From Cliona cf. orientalis (Eukaryota; Porifera; Demospongiae; Clionaida; Clionaidae): a stretch of DNA of 64,000 bases. A program made the translations under genes and the position numbers. Shown in pieces: positions 50,311 to 60,954 of the stretch. The notes under the pieces are model-generated. The model saw nothing but the letters and a program-made list of their open reading frames with translations, searched no databases and had not been told where the DNA came from. The DNA is taken from assembly GCA_963930775.1 (NCBI GenBank), contig OZ005698.1, positions 7,260,501-7,324,500 on the forward strand. Reading direction: 5' to 3'. The stretch's first letter is position 1. Each line of letters begins with the position of its first letter.

Positions 50311-50863
50311 TACAAAGCAGTATATGTATACTACACAACATATCTTCTCAACGGAAGAAACTATGAAGCTGGAACAAAAACCAAAATATAGCTAATAAGC
50401 AGATGAAAGCAACTATTATTGTCCTGAATACTACATTATCAAGGCTACTGTACAATATTGTTGTCTGTCAGCATAAGAAAGATTCATTGTAGTGGACCAA
50501 AGTGTACTATCTATAGCAGTGTTTTTTGGTCAGTGGACCAAAGTGGCCAAGTTCTTTTTTGCTGAGCAATAGTTGTTTACCTTTCTGTTATATAAAACGG
50601 AGCAATTTTGTGAATTTTAATTAGTAGGTTTATAAGCCAATAATTGAGAATTTGCATAGTAATAGTACTAACCCGGTATATATTCAGCTACTGGGGATGT
50701 GGTAACTTTTTCATTACAAATAATATTATACACACAGTCACAGTCATGCATGAACATGATCACAGATTTAATTAAAGTCCACTAAATCGATGCAAATGGA
50801 GCAGGAGGCTTGCTGGGCATGTCATCCAACTGTGCCGCTAGATCGCTGTACAAGTTGTTTGCT
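50311..50863. other. Spacer 3' of the UROS fragment
   Basis: No gene was seen. It contains a small direct repeat, GTGGACCAAAGTG / CAGTGGACCAAAGTGG, near 50491-50540. Confidence 0.4.
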
Positions 50864-52895
50864 TTATGTTGGAACTGGACTAGCTACTGTTTGCACTAGT
50901 GATTCAGCATTTGGTTTGCTAGCTGTTGCATCAACTTGAATACCAGCATTCACAAGAGCTTCAGCTGTTGTTGGACCGATTGCAGCCACCTGCAGTATCA
51001 AGGATGGAAGGAAGCATCAGTATCAGGACAAGAGCAAATAATGTGGTAAGGGGTCGTCATTAGAGCTTACACATATTAGCAACTAGTACAATCCACATCA
51101 TATTCTAGAGCTGAATACTGAAGTTGGGGAGCATAAAGCTTACTTGGTGATTTCTCTGTGTGCCTTTGATGTGCTCTTGAGCGAAGTTGACTCCTGATGG
51201 ACTGAAGTACACCACCCATACTGTATCAGGCATTGTCTACACAAAGAATCTCAGTAAATTACATCCCTAGCAACAATTTCGGTATAAAGATGGAAATGGG
51301 TTCAGTAAAAGTCCACTTGCAAATTACACCGCTTTTAAATTACACACTGTTAAGTGTGCTACTTACATGCATAGTGAACCTTTACCATGTACACTATTAG
51401 GGATGCAAAATCACAACATAGACACAAAGCCCCAAATACAGATAACAACAATTAGAATAATTATTGTAAGTAAAGCTATTAGTAATTTTCTCAATTTGGC
51501 ATGGTGATCACAGCATAGCAGGAAGCATTAGCAACATTATGATTCTACCACTTGTGAACCAAGGTGTTTACACAGAAACTGTTAACAAGGATTAAGGAGG
51601 GCCTAATGTAAATGGGGCTTAAGTTAAGAGAGCAACATGAATCCGACAAAGATTCTCAAGTTGGCGTGCCACAGTGATCATAGCATAGCAGGAAGCATTA
51701 GGAACTTGATTGGCCAATTTTTACCACCTATGAACATGGTAACCGACTGGAGGGTGTACTGAGAATGAAGCTTTACAGGCCAACCCCTCCTACACTGTAA
51801 ATCCACGAGAAAGGATCTAATGATACATGACTATAACTAACTTTTAGAGCTTACTATCCTAGTGAAAATTAATTTTACATTATAGGGTGCATGTCAGGAT
51901 TTTACAGAATGTGTATTTAATATAATATTATAGCAATAGCCTCATCTCCATGCCCCTCCCAGCTTTTTATTCACTTGCATTGAAAAGATCGGGGAGCTTG
52001 GAGACGAGGCAACATTAGCAATTCAGCAACTGTCAATGAAGAGCTGAGACCATTAAGGCTGTAGTGTACACGTGTGCAACTTCAGGTGCAGACTAATAAT
52101 AATTATTACTATGACCAAAGGCTGAAAGGTACACGTATATATTAACTTTAGACTCTTTCACTGCTAGTGCTGGCTATTACATTTGACTGATCATATACCT
52201 TGGATTGAAAAAGTGAATGTATGTTCTCAGCTATGTCGGGGTGGGCCACCGTGTTGTAGCAGGTGAGGCACTGCATGGTATTCCCGCCCGTTCCATGGCA
52301 GCTGGGAGGGTCTCTCTTCGCAGAACGCTACAAGGAAAGAGAAGTGGCTTCATCATTGGCTTGTCCATGTCTTTGTAATCTGTAGAACATCACAATTCAT
52401 CCACAGTTCAATAGAAATGCAGAGTACATATATGCCGGTATTACTATTAATGATGAACTAAAATTTCCAGGCTTTCAACATTGCATATACATGTACATGT
52501 ACATGCCTAGTTCTCAATGGTATTTACCTATATAGGTGGCTCTACCTTTTTGCTGTGATTACTTTTGCCTGAGCAGGCACAATGGAGTGGTCACCCCTTA
52601 GGTTTGGGGTTGGTAGTAGAAGAGATAAACCCACTGAATTTTCTCACAATCATGCTTTTCGTAAGGATGGAGTAAGTAGTATGTACTGACAACAGAAGTT
52701 GCCAGTCTAGCTAGTGATCAGTTCCATCTGATCAAGCAGGAGGTACACTGTGTACCATCAAAAAATTCAAAGAAGCTTTGGAATAAAGCCTAGCTAGCAT
52801 GCAACTCTGTTTAATATGATAATGTCACAACTCACACTCAATTATGACTTTGCTCAGAGCTTCTGCATTTCCACTGGCAGACCCACTTGGGCCAA
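50864..52895 (-). pseudogene. UROS: Uroporphyrinogen-III synthase, 3' exons only, frameshifted
   Basis: Four minus-strand exons: about 52836-52895 (SGNAEALSKVIIE, donor GTGAGT), 52199-52327 (RRETLPAAMERAGIP, then LTCYNTVAHPDIAENIHSLF), 51144-51236 (VVYFSPSGVNFAQEHIKG) and 50864-50989 (VAAIGPTTAEALVNAGIQVD, stop TAA). These match the C-terminal half of the heme-pathway enzyme that cyclises hydroxymethylbilane. In the 129-bp exon the frame changes between AGIP and MQCLTC, and sequence near its start is missing the conserved CGN-type residues. Exons for the N-terminal half are absent: only ~100 bases separate this piece from an exon of another gene. Splice sites and the other exons are well preserved, so loss is recent. 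Confidence 0.8.
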
Positions 52896-52979
52896 GACAT
52901 ACAAGTATGTGTGTATGTTGATCAACCAAACCCAAACCCAACAGGATAGATCGAGAAAGTATCAAGACATATTCTCAGT

Positions 52980-55900
52980 GCATCTGTGGTAGTGACTTGA
53001 ACACTTGGAGGCAGTGGAGGACCTACAAAAAAGCCTTAGACTAGTATTACCATACAAAGAATAGATAACTATACTATTATGAAGTATGCTTACCTCTAAC
53101 TAAAAGTGTAGTTGCACTAACTAGTTTGTAGTCGTTTGCCACCACATTCATTGACTACTTCTTCAGCATAGAAATGTACATTGGAGTTGTTTCTATCAGC
53201 ATACAACTTTGGCAAACACAGCTGAGATTTATGTAACGCCCTGCTGCTTGCGCCAACGGTTGGTATAATAGAGTTGCCACCAGAAAACAATATCATTCAC
53301 TCTTTTTACATCAAAATAGCATCTGACATCTTACAAGCGAAAAAACTAGACTGAACTAGTTTATAGAATCTGGTCCAACCAGTTCTGTGGTCGCTGTTAG
53401 CTGCGGTCACTTCCTGTACCACGCCCATGTGCCACACCCATGCGTCACACATCCCCCCTCTTAGCTCAGACGACTCCTGACTCTGTTGCCAACTGTTCCA
53501 ACACTGTAGTGAGGATTCTCGAGGGACTTGGTACAATAAATGTTAGTATTGACCAATTATGAGACAACTACACAACTTGACACAGTTCAATGTTCTGGCA
53601 TAATAATTACGGGATTAGAATAATTACGGGATTAGTGATTAGATAAGAGTTATAGTAGGTCATGACTCACAAAAATCAGCACAGACAAAACATCAATTTA
53701 AAGACAAGTGCCACGGGTTGCACAAATAAACATAGATAGGATGTAATCAGAATGTGTGAGAACACACAAACACCAGTAACTAATAATTATAGACGTTTTG
53801 CAATTTATGGAAACAGACAAACATCAGCAAGTAACATAGGGACGTTATGCAATGTAGGGAAACAACACAAACATCAGAAAGTAACATAGGGACGTTTTGC
53901 AACGTATGGAAACACTCAAACATCAGAAAACAATACATAAAGAGCATTGACACACAACCATAATAAAGAACATCACAGGGTTAGACAGTTCAAATCTGAC
54001 AATGACAATGGTGAGTTCTTATGACAGCGCAGCACGCGCACGCGCACGTGTCATGGGGCCCGAGTAAGAAGGCTGTCCTGGAGGAGCAGACGATTTGCCC
54101 TTAGAGGTTGATTTAGACGTCACTGGCTTTCGTCTTTGCTCACTCCCACTCCAAGACACATCCTTCATTTCTCCAGGGCACATCCTCAACCGCTCAAGAG
54201 CCACAAAGATAGACCTTTCTTCCGGTTTGTCGACAAGGCGAACTTCTGCATTAGTTGGTGTAATCGTCAAGATACGGTAGGGCCCATAGAAAGCACGCGC
54301 GAACTTCCACGCCTTCCCCTTGACTGTTCCTGGCATGTGAACCATCACGCGATCGCCTACCTTCCATCGAATTTCCTTACTTTTCCTGTCATATTGCTGC
54401 TTCTGTTTTTCCTGAGCCTGATCAATGTGACTGTGTGCTAAAGCCCATGCCTCCGATAAATTAGCAAGCAATTCTGTCTTGTAATCGGTCAAGTCAACCT
54501 GATAGGGGGTCCTAGGTTGGGAGAGGGCCGTCTCCGTTGGTGTTCTCGCATCCCTTCCATACAACAAGAAGTAAGGAGAGTCCTGCGTTGATTCCTGTAC
54601 TGCCACCCGATATGCAAAAAGAAGGTAAGGGAGTTGCTTATCCCAGTCCCGGCCATGTCTCTGCACACACTTCGAAAGCATGTTGGTAAGGGTACCATTA
54701 AACTTTTCCACCATCCCGTCAGTCTGAGGGTGGTACCCCGACGTGTTAACCTTCTCAATACCCAGCAGCTTGCACACCTCAGAAATCAGTTCCGACAGGA
54801 AATTACTGCCCCGGTCGGATAACAGCTGTTCAGGGACACCATGTCGGGCCACTACCTCTTCCACCAACAAACGCGCAATCGTGGTTGCCTGCTGGTCGGG
54901 CACGGCAAATACCTCGGGCCACTTTGTAAAATAATCCATGAACACCACAGCATAGGCATTCCCGTCATAGGTAAGTGGCAGCTTCAGCACATCCACGCCC
55001 ACTCGGTGGAAAGGGCCACCTATGGGGATGGGCTGCAAAGGGGGTCGCACCCGCCGCCCCGGGCCTTTCCGGGTAGCACACACCAAACAGGCCCGACAAT
55101 GCCTACGCACGTCAGCCCTCATCCGATTCCACCAGTATGTTTTTCTTAAGGTAGCATAAACTTTCCGTTCGGCGAAGTGACCCGCGAAATTCTTGCTGTG
55201 TGCCTCCCTTAGCAAGGTTTCACGCATTGACTGGGGCACAGCTATCCTCCACAAACCAGGGAGATCAGGATTCTCGTATTGAAGCACACCATCCACAATG
55301 GCATACCTTTGCCGCTCTAGGACCAATCTTCTCGCCTGAAGGCTATCATCTGGAAGAACTCCATCCTCCAAGTAGCGAAAGAGGTCCCGGAACTCTGGAT
55401 CCTCTCTCTGTCTTGCACTCAACTCGTTCACAGGTGGGGTGCCTGACTCTCGGCCACCAGTAGCATCCCCATTCACAACTGTCGTACTAACAGCAAGGAC
55501 AGAGGGTGGGTTCCTTGACAACGCGTCTGCGTTGGTGTTACTTTTCCCAGGACGATGTTTAATCTCCAGATCTAACTCCTGAATAATCAGGGCCCACCTC
55601 GCCAGTTTGGCGGAAGGGTGTTTGCTGTTCAGCAGCGAAGTGCAAGCAGAGTGATCAGTATAGACGACACACTTGTGTCCAAGTAAATAAGGCCGAAAGA
55701 GACGGGCTGCCCAAACCAATCCAAGAGTCTCCAACTCTGTGATTCCATAGTTACGCTCATGACAGTTGAGACTCCGGGACGCATATGCAATGGGGTGTAC
55801 TTTCCCATCTGCCTGCTTCTGTGCCAGCACTGCGCCTAAACCCTGAATGCTGGCATCGGTTTCCAATACAAAAGGCACATCAGACCTGAACTGCGGATAT

Positions 55901-58900
55901 GCCAGTACCGGGGCAGAGATCAAACACTCCTTCAACTGATCAAAGGCCAGCTGACAGCTGTCATCCCACTTAAAGTCTGAATCCTTCTTCAACAATGCAT
56001 TGAGAGGAGCCGCAATCTTAGAAAATCCACGGATAAACCTCCTATAATAGGACGCCAAGCCCAAGAATTGACGCAGCTGAGAGACATCTTGGGGGGCTGG
56101 ATACTCCTTAATTCTCTCTGTCTTACTGGGATCAGGGAGGATTCCCTCTCTCGTCACCACATGACCAAGGTACGAAACCTCATCCCGGAGAAACAAACAC
56201 TTTTTAGGCTTCAACTTCAAGTTAGCTTCGCGCAGCCGTGTGAACACCTGCCTCAAATGCTGAAGGTGCGCCTCAAATGTTCGCGAGCACACCAATACAT
56301 CATCTATGTACACGAAGCAAGTATCCCACACCAGCCCGCTCAAGACTACTTCCATTAACCGCTGGAAAGTCGAAGGACCATTACAAAGTCCAAACGGAAG
56401 CCTAACAAACTCATGCAGCCCACGGTGGGTAACAAAAGCGGATTTTGGCCTAGACTCCGGGTCCAACTCAATTTGCCAATACCCACTGCAAAGGTCGAGT
56501 GAGGAGAAGTACTTTGTGTCACCCAGTGTATCAAAGATGTCATCTACCCGGGGAAGAGGGTAGACGTCCTTTCTACTCACTCCATTCAACCGCCTATAAT
56601 CTACACAAAAGCGGGATGTGCCATCCTTTTTAGGGACGAGCACTACAGGGCTTGACCAGGCGCTCACCGAGGGTTGAATAACACCCTGCGCTAACATCTC
56701 ATCCACCATGGCAGAAATCTTTTCCCGGTGAACAAAGGGAATCCTTCTAATGGGCTGCTTAATAGGGGGGTGATCCCCCGTATCAATCACATGACGGACA
56801 ATATCTGTACACCCAAGCTCTCCCTCCAAGGAGAAAACGTCGTGGTTCTCCTCTAGCAGCTGCTTCAACTGCTCAAACTGGCCTGTGGTTAATCCACCCC
56901 TGCTAGGGTTTAACTCCAACACCTCTATCAGCTTTCTTCGGCGCTCCTCCACTGTGCAAGCCACCTCAGCCTCAACTTGCAAAGATTCAGTCCGGTCAGA
57001 GCCAACAACAGGGTTAACCGCCTTATTTGGCCTGATAACCTGCCCAAGAACAGTATCCGATTCCAATCTCACTGACAGTGCTTCGTAGTTCTCGATGGGA
57101 ACAAGAACCTTCCCATCAGAGTGGAGGGTTACTAAGGCTTCAGGGGCCACCAGAGTATGCCTATTAAATGTCTCAGTGCATGGCTCAAAAACAAGTTCCT
57201 CTCCAGTGATCAATGGAACATCCAACTTAGCCTCCACAAACTTAGCCTTCCCACTGGGGACCGACACTGCCTGTACCAACCTAATCTGAGATTGACTGAT
57301 CTCACCTCCCACTAGCTTCACAGGATTACCGTTTGCACGCTGTACTGTCACACCCAAGTGCATTAGCACATTACTCCCCAATAAACAAGCTTGACTACTA
57401 TCCGGCTGCACAAACACAGGAACGATCGCACTCTTCCCATCAGCCTCCACATTAAGCTGAGTTCGTGCTGTAATGGTCAACTGTTCACCTCCCTTGCCAT
57501 AAAACTTATATGGGTAAGGCTTCACCAAGACGGGTAGGGGTTTCCCTTGCCGTCGCAGGCACTGCCCTATGACATGCAATAAACTCCGGGAGATGATGGT
57601 GGACTGCGAGGCGGTGTCCACGATTCCTTCTACCGACACTCCCTCTACTGTGATAGGCAAATACATAGTAGGACCTATAGCTGTAACCTCCTTGGTAGTC
57701 CCCACCATAGTCACAACCACACGGACATCAGCACTAGTGCTCTCCAGCAATGCACTCTCCTCCTGTACTCTCCTCTCAGCTAATAAATCCTCCAATTGCT
57801 GAGTAGTGAGTGACTCGGCAACTGAACTGGCCTCGACTACAGACACTGTGGCCTGGTTTCCCTGGTTTGGTCGAGTCCTCCCTCTAGCCTCATTTCGATG
57901 CCGCCTTTCAGGACAATTTCTGGCTAGATGACTAGTGCTCCCGCAAATGAAACACATCCGCTTAGGAGGCAAAGTACTTGTGCTAGCGCTACCAGGGGAC
58001 TCCCTACTGACGGAGGCACCATTTCCTGTAGGCTTAATAACTGGGGCCGGCTTGGCCCCAGCACTTGGCTTAACGGGGGGTTCAGACTGCCCCTCCTTTT
58101 TCTCGGGCCTACCAGCGGCAGAGACTTGAAACTGCTTGTCATGCCTCTCAATGGTCCTAGCCCGCTCATACAAATCATTAAACTTTTCAGAAGGCTTGGG
58201 TGCCCCTAATTTCCTTTGCCATTTGGGCAACAGTGCACTGTAAAACCTGCCCTTCATTAGCCGATCAAAGTCGTCTCCACTAAAAGAAGGAAAAGCCTTG
58301 TGGGCCAACTTTTGGAGCTGCAGGCCCAGCTGCTCGACCGACTGACTTTCTTGCACCAAACTGTGGAATTCCATTCCACGTAGCTCCTCTATATCCACTG
58401 AGGTAAACCGCTTTTTCATGGCAGCGACTGCCAACGGATATTGGGTCTTAGCTTCCTTAGAAAACAAACGGAAAGCCTGTAAAGCTGTCTTACTGAGATG
58501 ACACTTAAGCTGATACAAGCTTTGCTCCGGGGACCACCCCGCTACCTTGGCCCTATCCTCGAATGACTCTAACCAACGTTCAAAATTTTCTTCCTCACTC
58601 TCTCCAGTGAACTCTGGTAATGGGGGAAAACTCTGGGCAATCATTGCCTTGGCCACCATTTGTGTTTGAGCCTCTAACAACTTGGTTACTGACTGCACTA
58701 CCCCGTCAGTACCACCTACACCCGCATCAGTAGTGGAGCCCCCGCCTGAACCTGGGGTTTCTGTGGCTGACCCGTCCCGGGCTGCCCCTCCCCCACTACC
58801 TGCATCCCCTGTTGTTAGTTCTCCTCCCCCGTCATCTTCACCCCCACTGGGAGAAGAGCGCCCACTACCAGCACCACTCTCACTCTCATGGGCCTTCTCT

Positions 58901-60954
58901 TTCTTTAATTCATCTATTTGTAGCAACAGCTCATGTTTCTCACCTTGAGCTGCTGTCTTCCACGCTGTCCACTCCTCCTTCTCACGATACCACGCCTGCC
59001 TCTCCTTGTCGAAGTTCTTGCGTAAGGCCTCAATGTCCCGCAGCTTGTCCAATTCGCATTCCATCCTAACCGCAGCCACCTGCTCGTCCCGTGCTGCTGC
59101 AAAGGTCACCTCCAGCTCGTCGAGCTTCTTTTCGGCTTCTTCCAATAGTCGGGTTTTCTCCGTGACGGCTGCCTGTGCCTCGTCGACCAGCGATTTCAGT
59201 CGCTCCACCTCCTCCGTAGGTGTAGACTCGTCTCCCATCTTCGTTCGCCGTCCAGACCGTAGCCTAGATGATACTGCCGGGGTTGTCAAATCAGTCAGCG
59301 AACGGAGCTCTCGCTGTGACATTCACTGCCGTTGGGGCGCACCCGATCCTGGCAGGGTCGCCAAATGTAACGCCCTGCTGCTTGCGCCAACGGTTGGTAT
59401 AATAGAGTTGCCACCAGAAAACAATATCATTCACTCTTTTTACATCAAAATAGCATCTGACATCTTACAAGCGAAAAAACTAGACTGAACTAGTTTATAG
59501 AATCTGGTCCAACCAGTTCTGTGGTCGCTGTTAGCTGCGGTCACTTCCTGTACCACGCCCATGTGCCACACCCATGCGTCACATTTATACATATTTTGTC
59601 CAATTCTTAAAGTAGGTTCAAACGAAGACTCAGAATAACATGGGCAATCACTCAACGCACATTCGTTGTAGCCACTATGACAGAGAGGACATGTACAACT
59701 ATTGCCATTATTATCAGGCCAAACTGCATAAAGAATATGTTTTGGTGGAACAGTAGGTATCATAAGGCAGCTACTGTCACCAAGATCAACAGGCATTTCT
59801 TCAGGTGTAACTGCAAATGAAGTAAAAAAAATGCTACCATCAGAAGCTATAGCACTATTATCATTATTTTTTTTTGGTGATTAATATCCTTTATGTACTC
59901 ACAATTTTGAGAAATTTGAAATTTTGCTTGTGATCTTGTACACTCACTTCCATTACTATCATTTGCAAACAGTGTAAGATAATTTTGGTCATCAGCAAAA
60001 AGTGTCAATGGGAGAGAGTACTCGAGATCCGTTGTATTCCAAGAAAGATGGGATTCATTACACACTGATTGTTGTATAGTAAATGTGACTGGCGGAGTGC
60101 AAGTTTGATTGTTCTCAAATTTCCAGGCAATTTTGATGCTAGTGGTATTGAAGGTAAACTTTAGGGAGTCAAAAGTTAACTTCGCTTCAGGTTTAATATT
60201 TGGAGGTGTATAATTAGCTGTAGATCAATTGCAAGCAAAGACTATGTTTATAAAATATCCTACATCACTAATATTACAGTATAGCCGGAAAATTTGGCAG
60301 GGAATTAAATTTGGCAGTTTGGTGGTCTACTTTGCGACTGCCAAATTAAAATTTGCAAATATTTCATACTAGCATATAATTATATGTATGGCAATCCCTT
60401 ACCGAACTGCTAAATTTAAATCCGCCAATATATTTGGCGTGGTGATTTGGAGCCCAACCGCCAAATTAAATTCTCGCCAATATTTCCAGCTATACGGTAT
60501 TACTATACCTTTCTTAGTAACAACAAGTTTATCAATCTCTCCATTTTCTACATTCAGTCCGTTACCGTCAACAGGAACAAAACATTGAAAGGTTACCTGA
60601 TTCATGCTTGCAAGTACTGTTTCAATAGTTATTCCATAAGGTACATTAGGTGTAATTAGTGATGGCAAATCCAAGAGATCAAAGAGACTGTTATTAATCT
60701 TCCAAAGCTGAGCATAGCCAAAATTTTTAGTATTTGCTTCTAATGGGCAGTTAACTATATAGTTTGTCTGTCCTTCTTGCACATGTATATCTGTAGTTGC
60801 TACTAGTTTTAAAAGCAACCAGCCTGTTTATCAACATAATAATTACAATTAAATAATGCTATGCAATAGAACAAAGTAATATTATTAGGTTCTTACCAAA
60901 GAGTACGAGACATTGGGTATGTCCTTATCTGATGCTGCACACCGTACAGTCAAC
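52980..60954 (-). CDS. Ig/FN3-type ectodomain gene interrupted by an LTR retrotransposon (partial)
   Basis: Exons with phase-1 boundaries, as in modular receptors. 60897-60954 is weak. 60509-60802 is Ig-like (NYIVNCPLEA...VTFQCFVPVDG). 59903-60217 is FN3-like (NYTPPNIKPEAKLTF...KIAWKF...LFANDSNGSECTR). 59810 to 53094 is split by the retrotransposon (TPEEMPVDLGDSSC, Cys-rich CTCPLCHSGYNEC). An exon starting at 53022 reads PPLPPSVQVTT. Across the insertion the frame continues from GQNMYK into SQLCLPKLYADRNN once the element and one TTTA copy are discounted. The split exon then has one base too many for its phase-1 donor, so a second lesion is present near 53120-53150. 5' and 3' ends are not found. 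It is probably a cell-surface protein; partner unknown. Confidence 0.65.
53232..53449 (-). repeat. 3' LTR
   Basis: Begins TGTAACGCCC and ends GCGTCACA on the plus strand (TG..CA termini). It is base-for-base the same as 59366-59583 by eye. Confidence 0.97.
53450..53462 (-). promoter_or_regulatory. Polypurine tract
   Basis: On the minus strand AAGAGGGGGGATG abuts the 3' LTR; it is the expected plus-strand priming site. Confidence 0.85.
53764..53929 (-). repeat. ~52-bp minisatellite in the element's 3' untranslated region
   Basis: Three imperfect units carry ACAAACATCAG...GGGACGTTTTGCAA...GGAAACA, between gag-pol and the polypurine tract. Confidence 0.8.
54019..59322 (-). CDS. Gag-Pol polyprotein of the Ty3-type element
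   Basis: A single 1767-codon ORF. Residues about 35-150 form a coiled coil. A Gag capsid-like region follows (FPPLPEFTGESEEENFERWL, from about 230), then a CCHC knuckle, CFICGSTSHLARNC (about 455). Aspartic protease: VDTASQSTIIS (about 567), with DTA at the catalytic triad. RT: WSSPVVLVPKKDGTSRFCVD, LPFGLCNGPSTFQRLM and YIDDVLVCS (about 1005). RNase H: LETDASIQGLGAVLAQ (about 1154) and YTDHSACTSLL. Integrase: an HHCC finger (AGHFAERKVY...CRACLVC), then catalytic D in VGVDVLKL, D in LLSDRGSNF and E in MVEKFNGTL (about 1440-1545). A basic tail, GPMTRARARAALS, ends it; no clear chromodomain. Pol makes cDNA in a virus-like particle and integrates it (family knowledge). The start lies only 43 bases inside the 5' LTR. 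Confidence 0.97.
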   Translation of the reverse strand: MSQRELRSLTDLTTPAVSSRLRSGRRTKMGDESTPTEEVERLKSLVDEAQAAVTEKTRLLEEAEKKLDELEVTFAAARDEQVAAVRMECELDKLRDIEALRKNFDKERQAWYREKEEWTAWKTAAQGEKHELLLQIDELKKEKAHESESGAGSGRSSPSGGEDDGGGELTTGDAGSGGGAARDGSATETPGSGGGSTTDAGVGGTDGVVQSVTKLLEAQTQMVAKAMIAQSFPPLPEFTGESEEENFERWLESFEDRAKVAGWSPEQSLYQLKCHLSKTALQAFRLFSKEAKTQYPLAVAAMKKRFTSVDIEELRGMEFHSLVQESQSVEQLGLQLQKLAHKAFPSFSGDDFDRLMKGRFYSALLPKWQRKLGAPKPSEKFNDLYERARTIERHDKQFQVSAAGRPEKKEGQSEPPVKPSAGAKPAPVIKPTGNGASVSRESPGSASTSTLPPKRMCFICGSTSHLARNCPERRHRNEARGRTRPNQGNQATVSVVEASSVAESLTTQQLEDLLAERRVQEESALLESTSADVRVVVTMVGTTKEVTAIGPTMYLPITVEGVSVEGIVDTASQSTIISRSLLHVIGQCLRRQGKPLPVLVKPYPYKFYGKGGEQLTITARTQLNVEADGKSAIVPVFVQPDSSQACLLGSNVLMHLGVTVQRANGNPVKLVGGEISQSQIRLVQAVSVPSGKAKFVEAKLDVPLITGEELVFEPCTETFNRHTLVAPEALVTLHSDGKVLVPIENYEALSVRLESDTVLGQVIRPNKAVNPVVGSDRTESLQVEAEVACTVEERRRKLIEVLELNPSRGGLTTGQFEQLKQLLEENHDVFSLEGELGCTDIVRHVIDTGDHPPIKQPIRRIPFVHREKISAMVDEMLAQGVIQPSVSAWSSPVVLVPKKDGTSRFCVDYRRLNGVSRKDVYPLPRVDDIFDTLGDTKYFSSLDLCSGYWQIELDPESRPKSAFVTHRGLHEFVRLPFGLCNGPSTFQRLMEVVLSGLVWDTCFVYIDDVLVCSRTFEAHLQHLRQVFTRLREANLKLKPKKCLFLRDEVSYLGHVVTREGILPDPSKTERIKEYPAPQDVSQLRQFLGLASYYRRFIRGFSKIAAPLNALLKKDSDFKWDDSCQLAFDQLKECLISAPVLAYPQFRSDVPFVLETDASIQGLGAVLAQKQADGKVHPIAYASRSLNCHERNYGITELETLGLVWAARLFRPYLLGHKCVVYTDHSACTSLLNSKHPSAKLARWALIIQELDLEIKHRPGKSNTNADALSRNPPSVLAVSTTVVNGDATGGRESGTPPVNELSARQREDPEFRDLFRYLEDGVLPDDSLQARRLVLERQRYAIVDGVLQYENPDLPGLWRIAVPQSMRETLLREAHSKNFAGHFAERKVYATLRKTYWWNRMRADVRRHCRACLVCATRKGPGRRVRPPLQPIPIGGPFHRVGVDVLKLPLTYDGNAYAVVFMDYFTKWPEVFAVPDQQATTIARLLVEEVVARHGVPEQLLSDRGSNFLSELISEVCKLLGIEKVNTSGYHPQTDGMVEKFNGTLTNMLSKCVQRHGRDWDKQLPYLLFAYRVAVQESTQDSPYFLLYGRDARTPTETALSQPRTPYQVDLTDYKTELLANLSEAWALAHSHIDQAQEKQKQQYDRKSKEIRWKVGDRVMVHMPGTVKGKAWKFARAFYGPYRILTITPTNAEVRLVDKPEERSIFVALERLRMCPGEMKDVSWSGSEQRRKPVTSKSTSKGKSSAPPGQPSYSGPMTRARARAALS
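59346..59363 (-). promoter_or_regulatory. Primer-binding site
   Basis: On the minus strand, TGGCGACCCTGCCAGGAT begins two bases after the 5' LTR. It would pair with a tRNA 3' end ...GGGTCGCCA. The G before CCA and the GGTCG acceptor end are compatible with a tRNA-Arg, but this is not proven. Confidence 0.75.
59366..59583 (-). repeat. 5' LTR
   Basis: 218 bp, apparently identical to 53232-53449. It is followed on the plus strand by the second TTTA. Confidence 0.97.
60277..60497. mobile_element. TA-flanked MITE, family A, copy 2
   Basis: The ends CAGTATAGCCGGAAAATTTG and ...CCAGCTATACGG are flanked by TA. It lies in the intron between the Ig and FN3 exons, with its right end only about a dozen bases from the 5' splice site at 60508/60509. 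Confidence 0.85.

Larger units (their letters stand above)
53232..59583 (-). mobile_element. Complete Ty3-type LTR retrotransposon
   Basis: A 6352-bp element read on the minus strand. It has two 218-bp LTRs that appear identical, TTTA target duplications (53228-53231 and 59584-59587), a primer-binding site, one open gag-pol frame and a polypurine tract. Identical LTRs and an unbroken ORF indicate a very recent insertion. It sits within a coding exon of the Ig/FN3 gene, on the same strand. Confidence 0.96.

Noticed and set aside
59006..59488. 160-codon plus ORF, Ser-rich
   Set aside because: Antisense shadow of the Gag coiled coil running into the LTR.
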